NCBI RefSeq assembly: GCF_018604545.1
Contig: NZ_CP075896.1
Location: forward strand, 7,316,001-7,380,000
Reading direction: 5' to 3'
DNA length: 64,000 nt
Origin: Streptomyces koelreuteriae
Lineage (GTDB): Bacteria; Actinomycetota; Actinomycetes; Streptomycetales; Streptomycetaceae
The notes below the pieces were generated by a model. The model was not told where the DNA came from. It saw only the letters and a program-made list of their open reading frames with translations, and made no database searches. The first letter of the stretch is position 1; every line of letters begins with the position of its first letter. The translations under genes were made by a program, and so were the position numbers. This document shows positions 26,328 through 35,432 of the stretch, in pieces.

Positions 26328-27866
26328 TCAACCACCCTCCCGTGCGCGGAAGGTGCTGCCCGCGTCCTGCCGGTACGGCGTGCCCTGCCACTGCCCGGAG
26401 TCGAGCACCCGGCTCGGGTCGTGGGCGACGAACTTCCACGGTCCGACGTAGGTGTTGTCGTGCCAGCGGTTGTGCTGCTCGCGGGTGATCGCCTCCGCCA
26501 CCCGCTCGCCCTGGTAGGGCGACCAGTCCGGATAGGTGCCGTAGTTGGCCAGCACCGCCATGCGGTCGCACTTCGCCGTGCACCCGACGACGGACGGGTC
26601 CAGCACGAAGCGGTTGTGGTGGATGTCCACCCGCTGGGTCTTCCATCGGCAGTCGGCGTAGAGCGGTGCCCTGGCGATCCCCGGCCGCGCGCAGCGGTCG
26701 GTGTCCTTCACCAGCAAGGTGCAGTCACCGGACGAGGTGTTGGCCGGGCTGTTGCAGAACCGGTCGGCGTTCTCCCACAGGGTGATCCCGGACCAGTTGT
26801 TCTCCAGCACGTTCCGGTAGATCTCGATCTTGTCCGTGCGGGCACGGATGCGGGGTTCGCCGCCGGACTCGGACAAGTAGACGGTCGCGAAGGGGAAGGT
26901 GTCGCCGCGGTCGGCGGACCTGCGGCCCTCGACCCGGTTGTTCCGGCGGATCGTGTTCTTCCGGATGACCGCGTTGTAGCTGGTCTCGTAGATCAGCGCG
27001 GCGCCGTCGTTGGCCTCCAGCACATTGTCCTCGATGCGGAAGTCGTTGTTGTTGGTGTCCGCCCACAACCCCGCTCCGCGGTTGTCGTGCACCCAGTTGC
27101 CGCGCACATCGGCGCCGTCGACGGCCCAGAACTTGATGCCTCCGGTGCAGCCGCAGCCCTCCCGCCGCCGCTCCCAGTCGTCGGTGTTGTTGCCCGTGAT
27201 CTCGTTGCCCTCGACCACCAGGCCGCTGATACGGCCCTTGGCCTTGTACGCGTTCATGCCGTACTGCCCGTTGTCGCGCAGGCAGCTGGCCCGGACCCGC
27301 TGGCGGGCACCGGCCATCAGCCCGGCGCCGGAGTTGTTCCGGATCGTCGCGTGCTCGATCACCCAGCCGTCGGCCGAGTCGTGGTTGACCACGCCCTCGT
27401 TGTGCGGCGCGACGAACCCCCGCACCGTCAGATGGCGGATGGTGACATCGCGGGCGGTGCCGCCGAACGCGTACTGGTTGGTCCTCCGGCCGTCGAGCAC
27501 CGCACCCGGCGCCCCGAGGTAGCGGTTCCCCTTCTTGGGGATGACCTGGGCGTAGCGGTCCGGCTCAAGCCGGTGCTTGCCCGGCCGCAGCCAGAACGTG
27601 GTGTTCGGCGGGTTGCTCTTGGTCTTCGCGGCCAGGTCGCCGGTCACCGAGGGGTCGACCGTCACCGCGCCCGCCGGCGCCTTCGCGGGCCCGGCCGCGG
27701 GATGGGCGCACACCCGGGCCACGGAACGGGCCGTGGCCGCGGACGTGGACGGCGCGGTGCCGGGCTCCGGCCGCGCGCCCGGCGTGCTGTCACAGCCGGT
27801 CACCGCCAGCAGGGCCAACGCCAACGACACCGCCGGTAACGCCCGGTGCGGCCATTTGATCCCCAC
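26328..27866 (-). CDS. Secreted right-handed beta-helix lipoprotein (TTA codon)
   Basis: 512 aa. The signal peptide ends in a lipobox-like LLAVTGC (Cys about residue 25). A low-complexity linker rich in Ala, Pro and Ser follows, then about 350 residues of short Asn-rich coils (RNNSGAGL, NEITGNN, NVLEANDG, NTIRRNN), typical of pectate-lyase/NosD-like parallel beta-helices. Conserved Cys pairs (CGC, CTAKC) may form disulfides. It is probably anchored outside the membrane and binds, cleaves or epimerises the polymer. Codon 10 is TTA (27837-27839). Confidence 0.9.
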   Translation of the reverse strand: MGIKWPHRALPAVSLALALLAVTGCDSTPGARPEPGTAPSTSAATARSVARVCAHPAAGPAKAPAGAVTVDPSVTGDLAAKTKSNPPNTTFWLRPGKHRLEPDRYAQVIPKKGNRYLGAPGAVLDGRRTNQYAFGGTARDVTIRHLTVRGFVAPHNEGVVNHDSADGWVIEHATIRNNSGAGLMAGARQRVRASCLRDNGQYGMNAYKAKGRISGLVVEGNEITGNNTDDWERRREGCGCTGGIKFWAVDGADVRGNWVHDNRGAGLWADTNNNDFRIEDNVLEANDGAALIYETSYNAVIRKNTIRRNNRVEGRRSADRGDTFPFATVYLSESGGEPRIRARTDKIEIYRNVLENNWSGITLWENADRFCNSPANTSSGDCTLLVKDTDRCARPGIARAPLYADCRWKTQRVDIHHNRFVLDPSVVGCTAKCDRMAVLANYGTYPDWSPYQGERVAEAITREQHNRWHDNTYVGPWKFVAHDPSRVLDSGQWQGTPYRQDAGSTFRAREGG

Positions 27867-27874
27867 GCGCCCCC

Positions 27875-29821
27875 CTAGCCGTGGAACGTGAGGACGGTGG
27901 TGAACCCCTGCCCGCCGTCGGCGAAACCGGAGCCGACCAGCGTGGTGGAAGGCTCCTTGCGCCCGAAGCCGGCGGAGTACCAGCCGAGCGGCGGGTCGGT
28001 CTCGCCGCGATGCGCCCGCCAGGACAGCCGCCCGGGCAGGTCCAGCGTCGCGGAGCGGTCCTCGCCGTCCCGGGTCCAGGTGAGCACGGCCCGGTTCCCC
28101 ACCAGGTCCACGACGATCGCCGGGCCGAGGTGGAACGCCAGACGCACGGCCCGGCCCGGGCCGCGCACCTCGTCGACCACCCTCAACTCCCGGCTCTCGG
28201 CCGTCAGTTCCACCCGGCGGCGGTGCACGGAGCCCTGGTAGCCGTCGTGCTCGGCGCTCCAGCGGGCCACGCCCTCATCGGCTGTGTCCACGACCAGGAC
28301 ACGGCTGCGGGCCTGCCGGGTCCACAGGAACGGCCCGCCGGAGACGGACTGGTCACCGCCGTCCAGTTCCAGGGTGTTGTGGCCGAGGGTCGACCGGAAG
28401 TACCGCCGCCACTCGGGCTGCCCGTGGTAGCAGTACGTCCCCGGATCGGCGAGCACGTCGACCCCGTCGAGCCGGACCTCCAGGGACAGCGCGTCCGCGT
28501 GAGCGTGCGCGGCGATGGACAGGAACCCGTGCGGACCGCCGTCGCAGCGGCACCAGATCTCCCCGGGGCCGCGCAGGACGGTCATGCCCGCGTCGGCGAA
28601 ATGAGCCGGCCGGCTCGCCGGACGGGCGGTCACCTTCGTCGTGTACGGCTCGATGAGCGCGGCCAGGAGCGGGGTGCGCACATCGGTGCCGGTCACCTCC
28701 GGCCACCAGGCGAGCCGCCCGAACACGGCGTCCCCGGTGGCCAGCAGCGACCCCCAGCGGTCGGTGCCCGAGCCGTCCACGACCAGCCCGTGCCCGTCGT
28801 CCGCGTCCCCCTGGCGCGGCGGCCGCAGCCGGTTGTCCACGACGGCCGCGAGCGCGTCGGTCATCCGCAGCAGCACCAGCCGGATCGTCGCGGGGACCGG
28901 AACGCGCGCGGCATCCGCCTCGGCCAGCGCGGCCAGGCCGAGCTCCAGCACCAGTCCGTGATACTCGGTGGCCAGCTCGCGATTGAGGCCGGAACGGAAG
29001 GTGTTGCCGCGCAACTGCCGCTCCAGCGACCGCAGCGCCTCGGCCCGCCAGCGCGCCGAGGAGGGGAACCAGCCGAACGCGCACGCCGCCGCGAACTGCC
29101 CGGCGGTCTCGGCGATGACGTGGTTGTTCGCCGAGGAGCCCCGGCTGGGGAAGGCGGCCAGCCAGCGCTGGTGGTGCCAGATCTGGTTCAGCGCCACCGG
29201 GTTGTTCTCGAACAGCCCGGCCGCGCCCTGCCAGCCGTCGAGCAGCCGGCGGATCCACACCCAGGACAGCAGCCGGATGCCCAGCTCGATGCCGCTGATC
29301 CAGTGCACGCCCCGCAGCGGCGGGTTGGCCGTCCACCACGACCGCAGATGCGCGGCCACGCGCTCGGCGTACCGCTCGTCCCCGGTGATCGCGTAGGCCG
29401 CGGCGAGCACGGTGAGGTACTGGTGCCGGGACGGCTCCCAGATCTGCTTGATGTCCCCGACCGCGTCCTCGCTGCGGTACGGCACGTCGAAGGCGTAGCC
29501 CCCCGGCGCCCGGCGCCCGGTCTTCGGGTCGTGGCACCAGTCCGGGTCGGCCAGGTCGTCGCGGTCCACCCCGAAGTACGTGGCGTGCCCGGCCATCAGC
29601 AGGTCCGCCTCGGCGACGAGACGCTTCGCGGCGTCCGGCGGCACCGAGTCGATCGTCCCGGCGGGCAGGCGGGCCGTGAAGCGGGCGCCGGTCACGCTCG
29701 GGCAGTCCGGCCGCGCCGACCGCCACAGCCGTCTGCGCACCACGTCGGCCGCCCGGCCGCCGACCTCCCGCGGTCCCATCCGGGACAGCCGCCGTAAGTA
29801 CCAGCCCGCGGTCATGGTCAT
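27875..29821 (-). CDS. Heparinase II/III family polysaccharide lyase (TTA codon)
   Basis: 648 aa. An N-terminal alpha/alpha-toroid domain (about residues 60-370) is followed by a beta-sandwich heparinase II/III domain (about 400-645). Candidate catalytic residues are all visible: SSANNHVIAE (Asn-His), ATEYHGL (Tyr) and IAAHAHADALSL (His). Such lyases cut uronic-acid-containing chains by beta-elimination. No signal peptide is visible, as in other members found beside asnB-like genes. The ATG at 29821 overlaps the upstream stop. Codon 9 is TTA (29795-29797). Confidence 0.9.
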   Translation of the reverse strand: MTMTAGWYLRRLSRMGPREVGGRAADVVRRRLWRSARPDCPSVTGARFTARLPAGTIDSVPPDAAKRLVAEADLLMAGHATYFGVDRDDLADPDWCHDPKTGRRAPGGYAFDVPYRSEDAVGDIKQIWEPSRHQYLTVLAAAYAITGDERYAERVAAHLRSWWTANPPLRGVHWISGIELGIRLLSWVWIRRLLDGWQGAAGLFENNPVALNQIWHHQRWLAAFPSRGSSANNHVIAETAGQFAAACAFGWFPSSARWRAEALRSLERQLRGNTFRSGLNRELATEYHGLVLELGLAALAEADAARVPVPATIRLVLLRMTDALAAVVDNRLRPPRQGDADDGHGLVVDGSGTDRWGSLLATGDAVFGRLAWWPEVTGTDVRTPLLAALIEPYTTKVTARPASRPAHFADAGMTVLRGPGEIWCRCDGGPHGFLSIAAHAHADALSLEVRLDGVDVLADPGTYCYHGQPEWRRYFRSTLGHNTLELDGGDQSVSGGPFLWTRQARSRVLVVDTADEGVARWSAEHDGYQGSVHRRRVELTAESRELRVVDEVRGPGRAVRLAFHLGPAIVVDLVGNRAVLTWTRDGEDRSATLDLPGRLSWRAHRGETDPPLGWYSAGFGRKEPSTTLVGSGFADGGQGFTTVLTFHG

Positions 29822-31989
29822 CGCGTCCTCGCCAACGTCACCGGCGCGCCGCCGGCCAGACCGGCCCGCACGGCGAGAGTGGCCGACGTGGTGGCGACCA
29901 GTGACTCGAGCGGCACCGGCATCGGCCCGCCGGTCCGCACGGCCCTGACGAACGCGGCCAGCTCGGCGTTCTGCCCCTTGTCCCGGGCCTTGGGCAGCCG
30001 CGAACTGACCCACCGCTCGGGGCCGTGGACCGAGGCACGGACGAAGTCGTCGAGCCGCAGCACCTTGCCGTCCGCGACGAGGTCCAGCGTCTCCTTGGGG
30101 AAGCCCGGTGCGCCGGTGGTGACGTAGCTGATGGTGGCGGTGGACCCGTCCGGATAGCGCAGCACGACCTGCAGATCGTCGTTGCCGGGCGTGGCGAGGG
30201 CGTACACCGAGACCGGGTCGGCCCCGAGCAGCCAGCTCGCCGTGTCGATGAAGTGCCCGCCCTCGCCCTCGAACCGCGAGCCCTCCGTGCCCTGTCGGAG
30301 ATACCAGCTGCCGTGCTGCAGCCGGCCCGCGTTGACCAGGTAGCGCAGGCTCGCCGGGCCGGTCCGGGCACCGAACCGCGACGTGGCCTCCTGCAGCAGC
30401 GGCGCGAACCGGCGGTTGAAGCCCACCTGCAGCCGGTCGTTGCCCGACTCCTCCACCGCGGCGAGCACACCGGCCAGTTCGTCCTCGGTGAGCGCCAGGG
30501 GCTTCTCCACGAACACGGCCTTGCCGGCCAGCAGCGCCCTCCGGGTCAGCTCGGCGTGCGAGCTGTGCCGGGTGACCACGAACACCGCGTCGATCGACGT
30601 GTCGCCGAGCACCGCGTCGAGATCGGTGGTCGCCTCGGCGAAGCCGAACTTCCGCTGCGCGTTGGCCCCGGACAGCGCGGTCGTCGTGACGACCGTGGAC
30701 AACTCCACGCCGTCGCGCCCGGCCAGATGCGGCAGCAGCATCGACGTCGCGTAGTTCCCCGCGCCGACGAACGCCAGGCGCACCGGCGTCCTGGATGCAC
30801 GGGCCGGACTCCGCTTCACGGTCACCGAAGGAACGGCCACCACCGGAGCCTCGGCTTCCACCGCCTGTTCGGGATACCGGAACAGCACGGCCACGGCCTT
30901 CAACTCGCCGTCCTTCAGACGCTGGTACGTCTCGACGGCGTCATCGAAGTCGGCGACGTGGGAGACCAGGGGCTCCACGTCGACCCTGCCGCGGGCGGCG
31001 AGATCGAGGAAGCACGCCAGATTGCGGCGCTCGGTCCAGCGCACATAGCCGATCGGGTAGTCCCGGCCCTCCAGCTCGTACTCCGGGTCGTAGCGGCCGG
31101 GGCCGTAACTGCGGGAGAACCGGACGTCGAGCTCCTTCTCGTAGTACGCGTTCCACGGCAGGTCCAGGCGGCACTTGCCGATGTCGACGACCCGGCCGCG
31201 GTCCCGGCAGAGCTGGGCGGCCAGCTCGACGGGCTGGTTACTGCCGCCGCCGGCGGCCAGATATACCTGGTCCACGCCGTGACCGTCGGTGAGTTCGGCG
31301 ACGGCGGCTTCCACGGCCGCCGACTCGGGGTCGCCGCAGGCCGCCGCGCCCAGGCGCTCGGCGAGTTCGCAGCGCACCGGGTCGGGGTCGACGCCGACCA
31401 CCCGCACCCCCGAGGCGGTGAGGAGCTGCACCACCAGCTGCCCGATCAGCCCGAGGCCGATGACCAGGGCCACCTCGCCGAGCTGCGGCTCGCCCTGGCG
31501 GACGCCCTGCATCGCGATCGACCCGACGGTGCCGAAGGCCGCGTGCCGCGGCGCGAGGCCGTCCGGCACCGGGACATAGAGGTTCTTCGGCACCCAGTTC
31601 AACTCGGCGTGCAGCGCGTGCTCGTTGCCGGCGCAGGCCACGAGGTCGCCGGCCTTCACATCGTCGACCCCGGCGCCGACCTGCTCGACCACCCCGCACA
31701 GCGAGTAGCCGAGCGGCGTGTAGGAGTCCAGCTTGCCCATCACCTTGCGGTAGGTGGCGGGCACCCCGTTGGTGGCCACGCTCTGCATGACCTTGGCCAC
31801 CTGGTCCGGCCGGGAGCGGGCCTTGCCGAGCATCGACATCCCGGCCTCGGAGACCTTCATCATCTCGGTCCCCGTGGAGATCAGCGACCAGGCGGTGCGG
31901 ACCAGCACACCCCCCGGCTTGCACCCCGGCACCGGCACGTCCAGCACCGCCAGCTCGCCGCTCTTGTAGTTCTGTACGACCTGCTTCAC
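29818..31989 (-). CDS. Bi-domain oxidoreductase (zinc-ADH-like plus Gfo/Idh/MocA)
   Basis: 723 aa. The N-terminal half (about 1-370) is a medium-chain alcohol-dehydrogenase-like domain with the Rossmann motif VIGLGLIGQLV (about 177) but few of the zinc ligands. The C-terminal half (about 400-720) is a Gfo/Idh/MocA domain with FVGAGNYATSM and VFVEKPLAL. This fusion is characteristic of surface-polysaccharide clusters and usually lies, as here, between asnB-like and heparinase-like genes. It probably oxidises or isomerises a nucleotide-linked or lipid-linked sugar; the exact reaction is unknown to me. Confidence 0.92.
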   Translation of the reverse strand: MKQVVQNYKSGELAVLDVPVPGCKPGGVLVRTAWSLISTGTEMMKVSEAGMSMLGKARSRPDQVAKVMQSVATNGVPATYRKVMGKLDSYTPLGYSLCGVVEQVGAGVDDVKAGDLVACAGNEHALHAELNWVPKNLYVPVPDGLAPRHAAFGTVGSIAMQGVRQGEPQLGEVALVIGLGLIGQLVVQLLTASGVRVVGVDPDPVRCELAERLGAAACGDPESAAVEAAVAELTDGHGVDQVYLAAGGGSNQPVELAAQLCRDRGRVVDIGKCRLDLPWNAYYEKELDVRFSRSYGPGRYDPEYELEGRDYPIGYVRWTERRNLACFLDLAARGRVDVEPLVSHVADFDDAVETYQRLKDGELKAVAVLFRYPEQAVEAEAPVVAVPSVTVKRSPARASRTPVRLAFVGAGNYATSMLLPHLAGRDGVELSTVVTTTALSGANAQRKFGFAEATTDLDAVLGDTSIDAVFVVTRHSSHAELTRRALLAGKAVFVEKPLALTEDELAGVLAAVEESGNDRLQVGFNRRFAPLLQEATSRFGARTGPASLRYLVNAGRLQHGSWYLRQGTEGSRFEGEGGHFIDTASWLLGADPVSVYALATPGNDDLQVVLRYPDGSTATISYVTTGAPGFPKETLDLVADGKVLRLDDFVRASVHGPERWVSSRLPKARDKGQNAELAAFVRAVRTGGPMPVPLESLVATTSATLAVRAGLAGGAPVTLARTR

Positions 31990-33902
31990 TCAAACTCCCC
32001 AGAAGTCGCGCCGCGGTACCAGTACTCGAGGGTCAGCACATGCCATAGATGCTTGGAGAAGTCCTGCTGCCCGGCGGCGTCCTCGGCGACCATCCGCCGC
32101 AGCGCGTCCCGGCGCAGGAACCCGGAGCGGACGAGCTCGCCGTCGTTGATCACCTCGCGCACCAGCGGCGCGAGATCCCGGCTCATCCAGGCCCGCAGCG
32201 GGGCGCTGAACAGGCCCTTGGGCCGGTAGACGATCTCCGTGGGAAGGATCGAGGTGGCCGCCTCCTTCAGCACGGCCTTGCCCTGCCGGCCGACGATCTT
32301 GCGATGGCCGGGAAAGGCGAAGGCGGCCTTCACCACCTCGACGTCCACATACGGCACCCGCACCTCGGTCGACGCGGCCATGCTGGAGCGGTCGGTGTAG
32401 GCGAGGTTCAGGCCTGGCAGGAACATCCGGGCGTCGCCCAGGCACATGCGGTTCACGAAGTCGTCGAGGTGGTTGTCCTCGTAGACGTCCCGGTGCTCGG
32501 TGAGCACGTCGTCGACCGTGCCGGCGAGATCCGGGTTGATCAGGCCGAGCAGCTCGTCCTGGTCGTACATCGTGTAGCTGCGCCGGAACGCGGCCTCCTC
32601 CGGCAGATCGGCGAAGGACAGGAATCGCTTCGCGAACCGCACAGAACGCAGCCCCCTGCGGCTGGTGGCGACCGGCAGCCGGTCCACGGCTGCGTACACC
32701 CCGCGCCGCACAGGTCGCGGAACCCGCTGATAGCGCAGGGCGAGCACGTTGGCCAGATGCTTGCGATACCCGGCGAACAGCTCGTCGGCGCCCATCCCCG
32801 AGAGCATCACCTTGACCCCGGCCTCCCGGGCGGCCTGGCAGATCAGATACGTGTTGATGGCGGCTGGGTCGCCGATCGGCTCGTCCAGGCTGTACGTCAT
32901 CCGCGGCAGCAGATCGAGCACGTCCGGGGCGATCTCGATCTCCCGCAGGTCGACGCCGAACCGCTCGGCCACCTGCCGGGCGTAGCGCAGATCGTCGGGC
33001 ATCGCCTCGAACTTCGCGTCCTCGGCGCGGAATCCGATCGTGTAAGCGGAGATCCCCGGTTGCTCGCGGGCCGCCAGCGCGGTCAGATAGCTGGAGTCCA
33101 GTCCGCCGGAGAGGAAGGTCGCCACGGGCACGTCCGAGAGCATGTGCCGCCGCGTCGACTCCTCGACGATGGCCGCCAGGTCCGGCAGCTCGCCGCCGCG
33201 GGCCCGCTCCCGCCCCTCGGCGGCGACGTCCTTCAGGTTCCAGTACCGGCCGCGCTCCACCCGCCCGTCGGGCCGGCACCTGAGCCAGCTCCCCGGCGGC
33301 AGCTTCTCCGCCTCACGGAACGCGCACCGTGAGTCCGGCACCCAGTAGTAGAGGAGCGAGGCCACCAGCGCCGCGTGGTCCACCTCCAGCGATCCGCCGG
33401 TGGCGGCGGCGAGCGCCTTGAGCTCGGAGGCGAACACCAGCCCCGCGCCGCGCCGGAGCAGGAACAGCGGCTTGATGCCCAACTGGTCGCGCGCGAGGAC
33501 CAGTTCACCGGTCCGCTCGTCGAAGATCCCGAACGCGAACATGCCGCGCAGCCGGGGCAGACAGTCCGTGCCCCAGCGCCGCCAGGCCTCGAGCAGCACC
33601 TCGGTGTCGGAGGTCCCGCGGAAGCGCACCCCGGCGGCGGTCAGTTCGGCACGCAGCTCGGGCGCGTTGTACAGCTCGCCGTTGTACGTCAGGACGAGGC
33701 CGTCCGAGACCATCGGCTGGGCGCCGGTCTCCGACAGGTCGATGATGGCGAGGCGACGGTGCCCGAGGTGCACCTCGCCGTCGCCGGCGGGGTGGCTGTA
33801 GCGGCCCGCCCCGTCCGGACCGCGGTGGGCGAGGGTGTCGGTGAGCCGGTCGGCCACGATCTTCCCGTCCGGCCATCGGTATATGCCTGCGATGCCACAC
33901 AT
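31986..33902 (-). CDS. asnB: Asparagine synthase-like glutamine amidotransferase (EPS cluster)
   Basis: 638 aa. Residue 2 is the class II amidotransferase Cys (MCGIAGIYRW), followed by RGPDGAG and the glutaminase core (to about 200). The synthetase domain has the P-loop SGGLDSSYLTALAA (about 263). Both halves appear complete. In polysaccharide clusters AsnB-like enzymes amidate carboxylates, such as uronic acids, rather than aspartate. With the AlgD-like dehydrogenase upstream, a uronamide in the polymer is a sensible expectation. Overlaps the bi-domain gene by 4 nt. Confidence 0.92.
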   Translation of the reverse strand: MCGIAGIYRWPDGKIVADRLTDTLAHRGPDGAGRYSHPAGDGEVHLGHRRLAIIDLSETGAQPMVSDGLVLTYNGELYNAPELRAELTAAGVRFRGTSDTEVLLEAWRRWGTDCLPRLRGMFAFGIFDERTGELVLARDQLGIKPLFLLRRGAGLVFASELKALAAATGGSLEVDHAALVASLLYYWVPDSRCAFREAEKLPPGSWLRCRPDGRVERGRYWNLKDVAAEGRERARGGELPDLAAIVEESTRRHMLSDVPVATFLSGGLDSSYLTALAAREQPGISAYTIGFRAEDAKFEAMPDDLRYARQVAERFGVDLREIEIAPDVLDLLPRMTYSLDEPIGDPAAINTYLICQAAREAGVKVMLSGMGADELFAGYRKHLANVLALRYQRVPRPVRRGVYAAVDRLPVATSRRGLRSVRFAKRFLSFADLPEEAAFRRSYTMYDQDELLGLINPDLAGTVDDVLTEHRDVYEDNHLDDFVNRMCLGDARMFLPGLNLAYTDRSSMAASTEVRVPYVDVEVVKAAFAFPGHRKIVGRQGKAVLKEAATSILPTEIVYRPKGLFSAPLRAWMSRDLAPLVREVINDGELVRSGFLRRDALRRMVAEDAAGQQDFSKHLWHVLTLEYWYRGATSGEFE

Positions 33903-33905
33903 GTC

Positions 33906-35432
33906 CTACCGTCCCTCCTGGTCGCTGTCCGGGACGCCCGCCGCCCGGATCGGCAGCCGCTCCGTCCGCCGCCGGGCTGTCCCGTTCTGCCGGGCGGGCA
34001 TCTCGTCGGGGCCGCGCGGCGCCGGGTGCGGGCCGTCCCACAGGGTGCCGTCGGTCCGGTCACGCGGATCGGGGTCGATCAGCACCACGCCGAGCACCGA
34101 GATGCGCTGGTCCGCGAGCTGCCGCGCCACGGTGTGCAGCCACGCCGCGCTGCCGTGCCCGGCGCGGACGACGAGCACGGTCCGTGTGCCGAGGTACCGG
34201 AGGTCGGTCCACGCCGTGCCGGGTGTCACCGAGCCGACGCCGAGCCGGAGTTCCCGAGGTGACCCGGCCGTCGCCTCCTCGCCGCTGATCACGGTCGGGT
34301 CTCCCGGTTTCGGGCGGCGGCCCGAGAGCTGCCGGCCGGGCAGACCGTCGACGACGGCCACCGGCCCCTGTGCCGCCAGTGCCCCGGCGAGGTCGAGGGC
34401 GATCGCGCTCGTGCCGCGCGCACAGCCCAGTTCCAGCAAGGACAGCGGTTCCGCGGAGCCGCGCACGGCCCGGGCCAGGGTCGTGGTGAGCCGTGCGCGG
34501 GTCGCCCGGGTCCGTCGGCGCCGCCACAACCTGGCCCGCGCCGTACGGGGCAACTCCGCGATGACCGAGGCGCCGAGGTTCGCCGCGATGTCACGGCGCA
34601 GCACGGGGCGGTCCGCCACCACCGTGCCGACCGCGGCCACCGCGAGCCCGAGGACGAGCCCGAGGACCAGTCCGATCGCGGCGTCGGTGGCGGCGGTCCT
34701 GGGCAGCGAGTGGCGCACCGCGTGCGGGGCGTCCACGATCTGCGTGCCGGCGACCAGCTGGGGCGTGCCGATGCGCGCCTCCGCGGCGCGCTGGCCGAAG
34801 TCGGTGATCCGCGAGGTCAGTTCGGCCCGGCGGGCGAAGAGCGACTCCATGTCCGCCGACGCCTGCGGGTCGCTCTGCGGCGGTCCGTCCCCGATCGCCT
34901 TGTTGACCTGGGCGAGTTCGTCCCGCATCCGGTCACGCTGGTCGAGCAGGGTCTTGGCCTCGGCGTTCGCGGCTTCCTGTATCCGCTTCACATGGTCGGC
35001 GACGAACGCCTCGGCCAGCGCCTCGGCACGGGCCACCGCCTCCGCGTCGCTGTCACCCGTCGCGTTGATCTGCAGCAGGTTGTTGGTCAGGCCGACACCC
35101 TCGTAGTCCCGCATGAAGTCCTCCGGTTTCTCCGGGGACCCGAGGGAGCGCAGTGCCTTGTCGGCGATCCGCGTGGTGCGCAGCAGCTCCACGTCGGTGC
35201 GGATCAGCGTGCCGGGGTCGTTCGGCTGGTCCTCCTGATGCGCGACCAGCACCTTGGTCATCGCGGTCGGCGGTGGCGGCAGCAGGATCGCCACCGCCGC
35301 GCCGACGAGCAGCCCCAGCAGCGCCAGGGAGCCCCAGAGGCGGCGCCGCCTGCGCACCGCCACGACCAGTGCCTGCAGGTCCAGCAGCGGAGCGGGGGCC
35401 GACGGCTCCGATGTCGTACTGGTCGTCGTCAC
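33906..35432 (-). CDS. Chain-length determinant (Wzz) protein with degenerate kinase-like C-terminus
   Basis: 508 aa. A first membrane helix (LWGSLALLGLLVGAAVAILL, about 33-52) and a second (about 250-275) bracket a coiled-coil periplasmic-type domain, the Wzz/PCP layout. The cytosolic C-terminus resembles a BY-kinase fold, but the Walker A region reads ELGCARGTSAIALDLAGAL with no P-loop Lys, and no Tyr-rich tail follows. It is therefore probably not a kinase. GTG 35432 is preceded by GGGAGG and overlaps the upstream stop. Confidence 0.88.
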   Translation of the reverse strand: MTTTSTTSEPSAPAPLLDLQALVVAVRRRRRLWGSLALLGLLVGAAVAILLPPPPTAMTKVLVAHQEDQPNDPGTLIRTDVELLRTTRIADKALRSLGSPEKPEDFMRDYEGVGLTNNLLQINATGDSDAEAVARAEALAEAFVADHVKRIQEAANAEAKTLLDQRDRMRDELAQVNKAIGDGPPQSDPQASADMESLFARRAELTSRITDFGQRAAEARIGTPQLVAGTQIVDAPHAVRHSLPRTAATDAAIGLVLGLVLGLAVAAVGTVVADRPVLRRDIAANLGASVIAELPRTARARLWRRRRTRATRARLTTTLARAVRGSAEPLSLLELGCARGTSAIALDLAGALAAQGPVAVVDGLPGRQLSGRRPKPGDPTVISGEEATAGSPRELRLGVGSVTPGTAWTDLRYLGTRTVLVVRAGHGSAAWLHTVARQLADQRISVLGVVLIDPDPRDRTDGTLWDGPHPAPRGPDEMPARQNGTARRRTERLPIRAAGVPDSDQEGR

